58,453 bases of DNA from Clostridia bacterium (GTDB lineage: Bacteria; Bacillota; Clostridia; Oscillospirales; Acutalibacteraceae): positions 1-58,453 of the forward strand of contig JAFRHS010000041.1 in assembly GCA_017433225.1 (NCBI GenBank), given 5' to 3'. Positions within the stretch are counted from its first letter, which is position 1, and the number at the start of each line of letters is the position of its first letter. This document shows positions 41,121 to 48,722 of the stretch, in pieces. The position numbers and the translations under genes are program-made. The notes beneath the pieces were generated by a model. The model saw only the letters and a program-made list of their open reading frames with translations, was not told the DNA's origin and made no database searches.

Positions 41121-42035
41121 TTAAATACATTCAATTCCCTTATTGATAAAAATGTCTTTGCAATGCTTTATCTTTTCCGGAGACTGCCAGCTGTCGAGCC
41201 CTTTCAGCTCTTCGTTGAGCGTCAGTCCCAGTTTCGTGTTCTTGCTGTACCACGTGGGGTTGTACGGAAGCAGTTCCGTTTTCGTGACCCCGAGTTCGGT
41301 ATAGAACACGGCGATGGACTCCAGGTTCTCATCGGTGTCCGTGATGTTCGGGATGAGCGGCGTCCGCGGCAGCAGGTCAAATCCCATCTCTCTGGAGTCC
41401 TGCAGGAGCCGCCGGAAGTTCTCGAGGATGGTGTCGTTGTAGATGCCGCAGTATTTGCGGTGCTTTTCCCGGTCCATGATCTTGATGTCCATATAGATGC
41501 TTGAGAGATGCGGCAGGATGTGTTCCCTGACTTTCTCATAGTCGAACATGCCGCTCGTCTCCATGTGGACGCGGATGCCGGCGTCGTTCAGTTTCTGACA
41601 CAGTTCGCCGACCCATTCCGGGAAGAGTGTCGGCTCTCCCCCGCTTATGGTGACCCCGCCGCCGGACACGTCGAAGAAGACTTTGTCCGAGACGCAGCGG
41701 GCCACGATCTCATCCATGGGCATCTCGATGCCCACGCGCTGAAGTCCCTTTGGCGGGCAGGTCTCTGTACAGAGGAAGCAGTTGTCACAGATGGACCGGT
41801 CCACGATACCGGGACGGTCCGGACCTGCCGCACCCAGGGGACAAACGTTTTTACAGGTAAAACAGCCGATGCACTCATCCATCGAAACGGACAGTTCCGG
41901 GCCGGCTTTTTTGCTCTCCGGGTTATGGCACCAGATACAGTCAAGCGGACAGCCTTTAAAGAAAATGGCAGTCCGGATGCCGGGACCGTCGTCCAGCGAG
42001 TTGGCTTTCAGTTCCAGTACGAGCGGTCGTTCCAC
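41121..42035 (-). CDS. Glycyl radical enzyme activase (radical SAM), partner of the SCP2 fusion
   Basis: A 304-residue radical SAM enzyme that installs the glycyl radical. GCPLDCIWCHNPES carries the CxxxCxxC cluster, followed by two auxiliary 4Fe-4S motifs (CIGCFTCKNVCP and CDNCFLCTETCP), then GGGVTISGGEPTL (SAM binding). The two extra clusters are typical of activases for diol-dehydratase-like and decarboxylase glycyl radical enzymes. It is 11 nt upstream of its target. GTG at 42035 with GGGGTGATGAC upstream is preferred over a TTG at 42050. Confidence 0.93.
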   Translation of the reverse strand: MERPLVLELKANSLDDGPGIRTAIFFKGCPLDCIWCHNPESKKAGPELSVSMDECIGCFTCKNVCPLGAAGPDRPGIVDRSICDNCFLCTETCPPKGLQRVGIEMPMDEIVARCVSDKVFFDVSGGGVTISGGEPTLFPEWVGELCQKLNDAGIRVHMETSGMFDYEKVREHILPHLSSIYMDIKIMDREKHRKYCGIYNDTILENFRRLLQDSREMGFDLLPRTPLIPNITDTDENLESIAVFYTELGVTKTELLPYNPTWYSKNTKLGLTLNEELKGLDSWQSPEKIKHCKDIFINKGIECI

Positions 42036-42062
42036 GTCATCACCCCACAATTTGGAACATAC

Positions 42063-42088
42063 GTTATCCTAACACTTGTTATTCTAAC
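42063..42088 (-). promoter_or_regulatory. Paired GTTA-NNN-TAAC sites upstream of the activase gene
   Basis: Two 11-bp imperfect palindromes, GTTATCCTAAC (42063-42073) and GTTATTCTAAC (42078-42088), lie 15 bp apart centre to centre, 28-53 nt before the activase start. The TetR encoded at the end of this transcript is the natural candidate to bind. Confidence 0.6.
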
Positions 42089-42147
42089 GCAACCTGCCCT
42101 GCTTTTCCATTGGCAGAATGTCCAAGTCTTTGGCCCCGTCTTTGTGC

Positions 42148-42187
42148 AAAAAAACAAGAAACTACTTCCGCAAAGCAGAAGTAGTTC
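42148..42187 (-). terminator. Rho-independent terminator ending the GntR-led operon
   Basis: ACTACTTC...GAAGTAGT stem followed by TTTCTTGTTTTTTT on the minus strand. It separates the GntR-led operon from the SCP2-glycyl radical enzyme unit. Confidence 0.82.
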
Positions 42188-42202
42188 CTTCGGTGTTATA
42201 TA

Positions 42203-42742
42203 CTATTTGACCTTTTTGACTTTGGGTTCGGCGTCTACGTTCGGGCGTCGGAAGCGGATCTTGCAGATGTCCGCGCCGTCGGCGATGGTCGACTGGAGGT
42301 CCAGTTCGCCTCCGAACTGACTGATGATGCCCCGGTCTCCGCACATGGCGTAACTGCAGAGTTTAGAGATCTGTTCATCTGTGGCGCCGACTTTCTGCCA
42401 GGCTTTGACGAGCGGGCAGTAGTGGAAGTCCAGGTAGAAGTGGTCATCGTCGAGCTGCTTGATCTGCATCTCGAAGACCATGCGGGCAAAGATGGAGAAC
42501 AGCGCCTTCTTCAGGCCCTTGAACGAGTCTCCTTTGCCGCCCTTCTCTTTGAAGATGGCGCCCTGGTACTCGCCGCACCGGCGAATGGCGTCCCTCGCGT
42601 ACACTTCCGGATCGAGTCCATGCTTCTCGGCCTCCGTCACCAGCACATACATCCAGAGCGCTCGATGCTCCAGCTGTTCACGAATGGCTCTTAGGATCGG
42701 GTTCTTCAGGTGCGGCTCATTTTTGACGATGGACTTCGACAT
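42203..42742 (-). CDS. ATC hydrolase-like protein (PF14196 type)
   Basis: A 179-residue soluble protein resembling the L-2-amino-thiazoline-4-carboxylate hydrolase family: HLKNPILRAIREQLEHRALW, the YLDFHYCPLVKAWQKVG motif with a conserved Cys, and LCSYAMCGDRGII near the C-terminus. Most family members have no tested function and many sit in glycyl radical or terpenoid/ether clusters of anaerobes. AGGAGG precedes the start at 42742. It is the last gene of the GntR-led operon. Role unknown; a hydrolase or lyase of a cluster intermediate is possible. Confidence 0.78.
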   Translation of the reverse strand: MSKSIVKNEPHLKNPILRAIREQLEHRALWMYVLVTEAEKHGLDPEVYARDAIRRCGEYQGAIFKEKGGKGDSFKGLKKALFSIFARMVFEMQIKQLDDDHFYLDFHYCPLVKAWQKVGATDEQISKLCSYAMCGDRGIISQFGGELDLQSTIADGADICKIRFRRPNVDAEPKVKKVK

Positions 42743-42767
42743 TTCCGATTCCTCCTTTCCACATGTA

Positions 42768-43973
42768 TCACATTGAAGGTGGGACGTCGATGGTGAGGTC
42801 GGAGAGCGGGAAGCTGCAGCAGGGGTGGATGTACCCGTACTCCAGGTCCGCCATGCGGCGGCCTTCGACGCGGGCGGGTGTGTAGACCTCTCCCGACAGG
42901 AGCTGTGCGTGGCACCAGCCGCAGCGGCCGGAGCGGCACTGGTTCGGGGCTTCGGTGCCTGCGGCTTCCAGCGAGCGGAGGATCGAGGTGTCCGCTTTTG
43001 CGGGAACGGTGAACGTTTTACCCGCCATCTTCACGGTGAGGGTGAATTCCGCACCGATGTCGCCTTTGTAGTCTTTGTCCTTCTCCGGGTGGAAGTATTC
43101 ACCGAAGAGTTCGTGGCGGATGAACTTCTGCCGAAGACCGAGCTTGGCGATTTCTTTGTCCGCAAACTCATACATGACCTGCGGGCCGCAGAGGAAGAGC
43201 GAGTAGTCCTCCCCTTCCGGCGCATTGGCTTTGATGAGGTCCGCGGTGATGAAGCCGTGTTCGCATCCGTCAGCCTTTTCTTCGCTGAGGATGTTGACCA
43301 GTTTCACCTTCGGGCAGGTCTCGCTGAGCGCTTTCAGCTCGTCGGTGAAGACGGCGTCTTTCAGCGTCCGGCTGCCGTAGAGGATGGTCAGGTCGAAGTC
43401 CTCGTCGCCGTCCGCGATAGCGTAGGCCATGGAGCGAAACGGCGTGATACCGCTGCCTCCGACGATGCCGATGACATGGGATGCATCGCGCAAAGGCTCA
43501 TAGGTAAAGTCTCCGAGAGGAGCAGACGCGGTCAGCATGGTGCCGACCTTCCAGTGGTCCAGCATGTAGTTGGAGGCAATGCCGTTCTCCACCCGTTTGA
43601 CCGTGATGCAGTAGTGGTCCCGTAGCGCTTTCTTCGGCGAGGAAGACAGCGAGTAGGGCCGCGTGAATGTAATGTTCTCGTCCGTGTAGTGGATAGACAG
43701 ATAGGAGCCTGCCGCAAAGTACGCGAGACGGTTGGTGCCTCTGGTATCATCCGGACGGAAGACGAAGGTCTTCAGGTCGGGGCTGTGCTCGACGATCTTG
43801 TCGACGACCAGCTTCTGCCTGTCCGGGTGAAGTTCGTTCGCCAGTCTGTTCACCGGGTAGTCGTCCAGATTTTTGACCGGAGCGTCCGGCGTCTTCAGGA
43901 CCGCGACGACACGTTTGACCGCGCCGAGCAGGAAGGGATACATCGGGACTTTCGGGATCATGCTTTTTGCCAT
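42768..43973 (-). CDS. Ferredoxin-NAD(P)H reductase-type flavoprotein with [2Fe-2S] domain
   Basis: A 401-residue electron-transfer protein. It has an N-terminal extension, an FAD-binding barrel (RLAYFAAGSYLSIHY, TFTRPYSLSSSPK), an NAD(P) domain (GIVGGSGITPFRSMAYAI, LFLCGPQVMYEF) and a C-terminal plant-type [2Fe-2S] ferredoxin (CRSGRCGWCHAQLLSGEVYT, then HPCCSFP). This is the class IA reductase plan found with Rieske or radical enzymes. Here no oxygenase is present, so it likely feeds the FAD reductases or the activases. One nucleotide separates it from the phytoene-desaturase-like gene. Confidence 0.92.
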   Translation of the reverse strand: MAKSMIPKVPMYPFLLGAVKRVVAVLKTPDAPVKNLDDYPVNRLANELHPDRQKLVVDKIVEHSPDLKTFVFRPDDTRGTNRLAYFAAGSYLSIHYTDENITFTRPYSLSSSPKKALRDHYCITVKRVENGIASNYMLDHWKVGTMLTASAPLGDFTYEPLRDASHVIGIVGGSGITPFRSMAYAIADGDEDFDLTILYGSRTLKDAVFTDELKALSETCPKVKLVNILSEEKADGCEHGFITADLIKANAPEGEDYSLFLCGPQVMYEFADKEIAKLGLRQKFIRHELFGEYFHPEKDKDYKGDIGAEFTLTVKMAGKTFTVPAKADTSILRSLEAAGTEAPNQCRSGRCGWCHAQLLSGEVYTPARVEGRRMADLEYGYIHPCCSFPLSDLTIDVPPSM

Positions 43974-43974
43974 C

Positions 43975-45495
43975 TTATTTCCCCTCCTTCAGTTCGGCGA
44001 TCGTTTCATTGGCCATCTGCTCGCCGGTAATGAACGCGGACGGATAGCCGTCGCCCCGCAGCGAATGGCCGCCGCAGAACTTCATGTTTTTCACCTTGTT
44101 CTCGAGGTCCTTGAACACCACGCGGTTGACGACGTTGTCCCATCCCTGACTCATGTAGCCGTAGATGGAACCGTTCGGTGTGGACAGGTATCGGGCGAAG
44201 GTGACCGGCGTTGCCACCGAGATCTCCTCGATGTGGGACCGGATGTCGATGCCCAGCAGTTCCTCATAGTCCCGGATGTACTTTTCCGCCAGAGCGTTCT
44301 TGTACTTCTTATAGTCCTGCGGTTTCAGGTCAGCCGGGAAGTCCCCGTCGAAAGACGGGATGGTGAAGAACAGCATGCATGTGCCGTCGGGCGATGCATC
44401 GGGAATGGTCTTGTTGAGACAGTTCACGATATAGAGGCCCATGTCTTTGCGACGGTCGTACTGGACGTTCGCGTCAGGGTCTCCCATGACGAAAACACTG
44501 TAGTCGTCGACGCCCAGCTCTTCCATGGAGCAGTCGAGTCCGAGGTACACCGTCTGGATCGACATACCGAGTGTGCGGGCGTTGGCCAGTTTCCGCATCG
44601 CCTTCTTCACGAACTTGCTGTTCGACAGGTTCATGACGTTGTTGGGGATGATGTTGGAGATGATCTTCTTTGAATAGATCGCCTCCCCGTTGGCGACGAC
44701 GCCGATGGCCGCGCCGCTGTCGTCATAGAGAAACTCTGTGACGGGGCTGTTGTACCAGATCTCTCCCCCACATTCCTGGAAGACCTTGAGGATGGCAAGA
44801 GACATGCCATGGGAACGGTCATAAGGCATGGAGGGACGGCCTTCTACGTAAGCCGCCAGAAGGCTGATGAAGTGCATCGCATTCAGGTCACGGGGTGGGT
44901 CGCCCAGGTAGCCCCAGTAGGTGTTGGTCAGGGACTTGGCCTTCTCGCTCATGCCGAGGGCGTCCAGCAACTTGTCGATGCTGTTGCCGGCGGCGCGGAT
45001 GAAGTCGCCGTACTTCGTGAGAAGCGTGACGGGGTTCATACCGGAGACTCCGCCGCAGTCGTCCATGTAGATCTGCGCCGCGTCGAAGAGATAGTTCAGT
45101 TCGAACAGGGTCTCCATCTGCTGACGGCATCCGGGGGCTGCCTCTTCCATGGACTCGATGAAGCCTTCTTTGGTCGCCTTGATGCGGTGGTCATAACCGT
45201 TCGGGCCCTTCGCAATGACCCGGTAGAGCATCTCTTCCCGCAGGAACGTCTCTTTTACGCCCAGGTCCGCATAGATCTGGTTCATGGAACGCATGCGTTC
45301 GTTGGTGGATTCGTCGCAGAGCTCGTGCAGAGACGGTTCAAACTCGAACCGGCCCCTCACAAAACTCGTCGCGCAGCCGCCGGGCAGATTGTGCTTCTCG
45401 AGGAGCAGCACCGAGTATCCGGCTTTCGCGCAGGTCGTCGCGGCGCACAGACCTCCGTTGCCGGCTCCGACGACGATGACGTCATAGTTCGCCAT
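43975..45495 (-). CDS. Phytoene desaturase (CrtI)-type FAD oxidoreductase
   Basis: A 506-residue flavoprotein with the CrtI/retinol-saturase plan: N-terminal dinucleotide-binding VVGAGNGGLCAATTCAKAGY, then LLLEKHNLPGGCATSF, SHGMSLAILKVFQECGGEI with an acidic partner, and the C-terminal FAD motif GGHSLRGDGYPSAFITGEQM. Known members desaturate, isomerise or saturate carotenoids, retinoids and other polyenes. AGGAGG lies before the start at 45495. It is paired with a geranylgeranyl-reductase-like flavoprotein 12 nt upstream, suggesting stepwise redox chemistry on a hydrophobic unsaturated substrate. Substrate unknown. Confidence 0.88.
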   Translation of the reverse strand: MANYDVIVVGAGNGGLCAATTCAKAGYSVLLLEKHNLPGGCATSFVRGRFEFEPSLHELCDESTNERMRSMNQIYADLGVKETFLREEMLYRVIAKGPNGYDHRIKATKEGFIESMEEAAPGCRQQMETLFELNYLFDAAQIYMDDCGGVSGMNPVTLLTKYGDFIRAAGNSIDKLLDALGMSEKAKSLTNTYWGYLGDPPRDLNAMHFISLLAAYVEGRPSMPYDRSHGMSLAILKVFQECGGEIWYNSPVTEFLYDDSGAAIGVVANGEAIYSKKIISNIIPNNVMNLSNSKFVKKAMRKLANARTLGMSIQTVYLGLDCSMEELGVDDYSVFVMGDPDANVQYDRRKDMGLYIVNCLNKTIPDASPDGTCMLFFTIPSFDGDFPADLKPQDYKKYKNALAEKYIRDYEELLGIDIRSHIEEISVATPVTFARYLSTPNGSIYGYMSQGWDNVVNRVVFKDLENKVKNMKFCGGHSLRGDGYPSAFITGEQMANETIAELKEGK

Positions 45496-45507
45496 ATCGG
45501 CACCTCC

Positions 45508-46884
45508 TCAGTTCTTCGGCAGTCTGTGCTGGAAGAGCCAGTCGTAACGTTTGGCCCACTTGATGACTTTCTTCCGGTTGTACTTCTTCGGAAGGCGGGC
45601 GCCGAGGGCGAAGACGCAGAGCGCATCGAGAAGGGCGCCGCCGGCGACCTTCAGGAGCGACGGGTTCTTCACGAGGGCGACGCCGCGTTTCGGCAGGCCC
45701 CAGTCCCAGTGCAGGAACTGGAAGATGCTGTGCTGGTCCGCGGTGATGGTCATCTCGCGCCAGGTCAGGATGCCTTTGTCGAAGGCATAGTCGAGCTGGG
45801 CGTGGTTCAGTTTGAAGATGAGCAGTTTGACGAAGGCGATGGGCGCCATGTTGATTCCCTTCTTCTTCCAGAACTTGTAAGCAAAGGGATAGAGCGTCTT
45901 CGCGGTGAACTCGCCCTTCTTGTCCGCCATGATGGTCTCCGCCAGGAACTGGGAGACCTCAAAGCCGATCGACAGACCGGAGCCGTTGACCGCCATGGAC
46001 ATGTGGGCGGAGTCGCCAATCGCGACATAGCCGTCCGCCACCAGGTTCGACAGGGGCTCACGGATGGTGAGCGGGGTCACCTGGCCGCCTTTGAGCCGGG
46101 TCTTGCCTAGTTCAGGGATCTTCTTGCGGTAGTCTTCCGCTCTGCGCTCCGCCTCCTGCGGAGTCATCGGGTCGATGTCCGCGATGAGGACATCCGTGAA
46201 CTTGTCGAAGCCGTCAAAGTCCTTGACGACGTCGGTCCAGCAGAAGTTGAAGTCCGTGTCGCTCGGCAGGAAGATGCATTTGTACTTGTCCTCGACCGTA
46301 TCCGGGTCCACCGGGCAGTCGAAGTAGGCGCGGTACAGGTAGATGATGTCTCCTCTCGGCGGCTCCTTCTGGATGCCCCAGTAGTCCGGCAGGTTGTTCC
46401 GGAGGACCGAGTTGCAGCCGCAGCCGTCGATGACGAGGTCGCCCAGCTTCTTGCCTTTGGACGTCTGGATGCCGACGATCCGGTTCTTTTTGACGATGGG
46501 GCCTTTGATGTTGACGCCGTACTCGAACTTCACGCCGCACTTCTCGGCGTAGTCGATCATCAGGTCGTACAGTTTGTAGCGGTCGATGATGATCTCCGTG
46601 TCTTCCGGGAAGTTCAGGTGCTGGAATATCTTGTGGTCGTCGTCGGTGTTCGGGCCGTAGAACGTGATGTCGTTCCGCCAGGCCCACTCGATGCCCGCCT
46701 CTTCCGGGGTCGGGGCGCCGACCATCCCGAAGATGTCGGGGTTCACGCAGTCGAACCAGGGGTAGCCGACGTCTTTCCGCTGCCGGCGTTCATACACCGT
46801 GACATCGTATCCGTTTTTTGCGAGTGTAGCGCCGCACATCATAGCGGCATGTCCGGCGCCGGCGATTATGATTTTCTTGCTCAT
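45508..46884 (-). CDS. Geranylgeranyl reductase-type FAD oxidoreductase
   Basis: A 458-residue flavoprotein: N-terminal IIIAGAGHAAMMCGATLAKN, the FixC/GGR-like KLGDLVIDGCGCNSVLRNNL and the GDSAHMSMAVNGSGLSIGFE FAD motif. The C-terminal 120 residues are hydrophobic-basic and may rest on the membrane (VKLLIFKLNHAQLDYAFDKG). Relatives reduce prenyl double bonds or hydroxylate; with no oxygen chemistry nearby, reduction is more likely. GGAGGAA precedes the start. Substrate unknown. Confidence 0.85.
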   Translation of the reverse strand: MSKKIIIAGAGHAAMMCGATLAKNGYDVTVYERRQRKDVGYPWFDCVNPDIFGMVGAPTPEEAGIEWAWRNDITFYGPNTDDDHKIFQHLNFPEDTEIIIDRYKLYDLMIDYAEKCGVKFEYGVNIKGPIVKKNRIVGIQTSKGKKLGDLVIDGCGCNSVLRNNLPDYWGIQKEPPRGDIIYLYRAYFDCPVDPDTVEDKYKCIFLPSDTDFNFCWTDVVKDFDGFDKFTDVLIADIDPMTPQEAERRAEDYRKKIPELGKTRLKGGQVTPLTIREPLSNLVADGYVAIGDSAHMSMAVNGSGLSIGFEVSQFLAETIMADKKGEFTAKTLYPFAYKFWKKKGINMAPIAFVKLLIFKLNHAQLDYAFDKGILTWREMTITADQHSIFQFLHWDWGLPKRGVALVKNPSLLKVAGGALLDALCVFALGARLPKKYNRKKVIKWAKRYDWLFQHRLPKN

Positions 46885-46937
46885 TCACTATTCCTCCATA
46901 GAACAGGAAGCGCCGGAGGCGCTTCCTGTATAGTTGT

Positions 46938-47789
46938 TCAGATCCAGTTCGGAGCCAGTGGCTCGTCGTGGAAGTCGACAGGTTCGTGCTTCACTTCCGG
47001 ATAGATCTCACCGGAGACGGGCACCGCCGTCGAATACATGCGATCGATCTCCACATAGCCGGTACCGGTCGGGCCTTCGTGGAACACGCCGTTCATGTGT
47101 GTCGCTTCCATGTCGAGGCTGAACCCGTAAATGGCGACACGCTGGCCGTCCTTGAGGTCTTTCATCATGTCGGAGTACGGCGCCTTCGTGAAGAAGATGC
47201 GGCTCGAAGAAGCGCTCTGGGCCTGAACGATGGGGACGATCTTCGGATAGCCGTCCTCGCCCATGTAGCCGAGGAACTCGAGGGTGATGAGTCCGCTCAT
47301 GAATTTCTCCGTCCAGGGCCTCATGACCTGTTTGGATTTGTCTCCCGCGAAGAAGGGCTTCATCGCCATGACACGCAGCGCGTTCGCGATGATCGCCGGC
47401 AGGTTGAGCTTCTGCATTTCCGAGAGATCTTTGAGGTCCGCATAATGGACTTCGCCGATGCCAAAGTAGGTGTTGAACCGGAACAGCTGGTACTGGTTCA
47501 TGTAGACGTAGTCTTCGCCTTCCGTCAGAGAATGGGTGAAGTTCATTTTGCCGGTCCAGAAATGCTGGTCGAGCGACATGATGAAGAACCCGCTGTTCGG
47601 GTACTCATAGATGTACTTTTTGCTCTTGCCGCGGATGAATTCGCCGAACATCATTTCATCGTCGCCTTTGTTCATAAGGGACGAGGCGTTGAAGATGTGG
47701 ACGTCGCCTTCATTGTCCACCGTAGCGATGAGAGCAACTTTATATGGGTTATCCCAGTATTGTTTTTCCTGGTCTGTCAGTTTTCTCAT
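46938..47789 (-). CDS. Pyridoxamine 5'-phosphate oxidase-like split-barrel flavoprotein
   Basis: A 283-residue protein starting MRKLTDQEKQYWDNPYKVAL, followed by an FMN-binding split barrel (GDVHIFNASSLMNKGDDEMM, GEFIRGKSKKYIYEYPNSGF) and a second half with EFLGYMGEDGYPKIVPIVQA. Related proteins bind FMN, F420 or heme and reduce enoyl or quinone groups. Its place between the GRE activase and two FAD reductases suggests a reductive step in the same pathway. AGGAGG upstream, start at 47789. Confidence 0.85.
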   Translation of the reverse strand: MRKLTDQEKQYWDNPYKVALIATVDNEGDVHIFNASSLMNKGDDEMMFGEFIRGKSKKYIYEYPNSGFFIMSLDQHFWTGKMNFTHSLTEGEDYVYMNQYQLFRFNTYFGIGEVHYADLKDLSEMQKLNLPAIIANALRVMAMKPFFAGDKSKQVMRPWTEKFMSGLITLEFLGYMGEDGYPKIVPIVQAQSASSSRIFFTKAPYSDMMKDLKDGQRVAIYGFSLDMEATHMNGVFHEGPTGTGYVEIDRMYSTAVPVSGEIYPEVKHEPVDFHDEPLAPNWI

Positions 47790-47813
47790 AGAAACATATC
47801 CTCCTTTGTCACA

Positions 47814-48719
47814 TCATTCGGTCAGAGCGGTGGCACCGCTCCAGACCGCTACGGGTGAGCCATTCGCCTGTGCGATGGCGGTCAGTTCTTCCATGCGTTC
47901 TTTGGCGATGAGCCCCTTGCCTTTGAAATCCCACTCCCTGCCCAGACGGTCATACTTGTCCAGACAGAGGTTGTTGAAGGCACAGAGTTCCCACTTCTCC
48001 ACGCGGTCCCGCACGACGCCGGCGAGGTTTTTGATGTTCTCGTCCGTGTCGGTGGCGCCGGGGATGATGGGTGTGCGGACCCAGATACGGGCACCGGTGC
48101 CCACCAGCCACTCGAAGTTGTCGAAAATGAGTTTGTTGCTCTGGCCGGTGTATTTCCGGTGTTCCTCGTCGTCAAAGAGCTTGAGGTCGTAGAGAAAGAT
48201 GTCCGTATAGGGCAGCAGGGCTTCCAGCGCCTCCCGCTGACAGAACCCGCAGGTGTCGAGCGCCGTGTGGACGCCGTCCTCCTTGCACTTTCGGAACATG
48301 GCGAGCACGTCCTGCCATTGCAGGGTGGCTTCGCCGCCGGACAGCGTGAGCCCTCCGTCTTTGTTCCAGAAGGCGCGGTCCTTGATGACGACCTTGTAGA
48401 GGTCGTCGACGGTGTAGTTGACGCCTTTGAGTTCCAGCGCCTGGGTCGGGCACTCGCGGGTGCAGGTGCCGCAGGCTTCGCAGAAGTCCGCCGTATGGAC
48501 GCCGTCCTCGTCAAAGGTGATGCCGTGCTTCGGGCAGACTTTGGCACAGATGCCGCAGCCGATGCACAGGACGCCCTTCCACTCCACGTGGGAGCGGGGC
48601 TCGATGCTCTCCGGATTGTGGCACCAGGTGCAGGCCAGCGGACAGCCTTTCAGGAACACCGTGGTCCGAAGACCTGGGCCGTCCTCTGTCGACATACGCT
48701 GGATGTCCAGTACTTTCAT
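47814..48719 (-). CDS. Glycyl radical enzyme activase (radical SAM), partner of the second GRE
   Basis: A 301-residue activase. GCPLACTWCHNPES holds the radical SAM cluster; CIGCGICAKVCP and CEACGTCTRECP are two auxiliary clusters; GGLTLSGGEATL is the SAM-binding motif. It starts 3 nt after the stop of its target enzyme, so the pair is co-expressed. It is clearly different in sequence from the activase at 41121, arguing that each enzyme has its own activase. Confidence 0.94.
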   Translation of the reverse strand: MKVLDIQRMSTEDGPGLRTTVFLKGCPLACTWCHNPESIEPRSHVEWKGVLCIGCGICAKVCPKHGITFDEDGVHTADFCEACGTCTRECPTQALELKGVNYTVDDLYKVVIKDRAFWNKDGGLTLSGGEATLQWQDVLAMFRKCKEDGVHTALDTCGFCQREALEALLPYTDIFLYDLKLFDDEEHRKYTGQSNKLIFDNFEWLVGTGARIWVRTPIIPGATDTDENIKNLAGVVRDRVEKWELCAFNNLCLDKYDRLGREWDFKGKGLIAKERMEELTAIAQANGSPVAVWSGATALTE

Positions 48720-48722
48720 GTG

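Noticed and set aside
37195-41124. A 1309-codon open frame on the plus strand across the SCP2-glycyl radical enzyme and its neighbour
   Set aside because: It is antisense to clear enzyme genes, has no recognisable domain and biased Val/Arg/Asp/His content, an effect of GC-rich third positions on the real strand.
42203-42742. Naming the PF14196-type protein as a true L-2-amino-thiazoline-4-carboxylate hydrolase
   Set aside because: Family resemblance only; most members occur without cysteine-synthesis genes and the context here is different.
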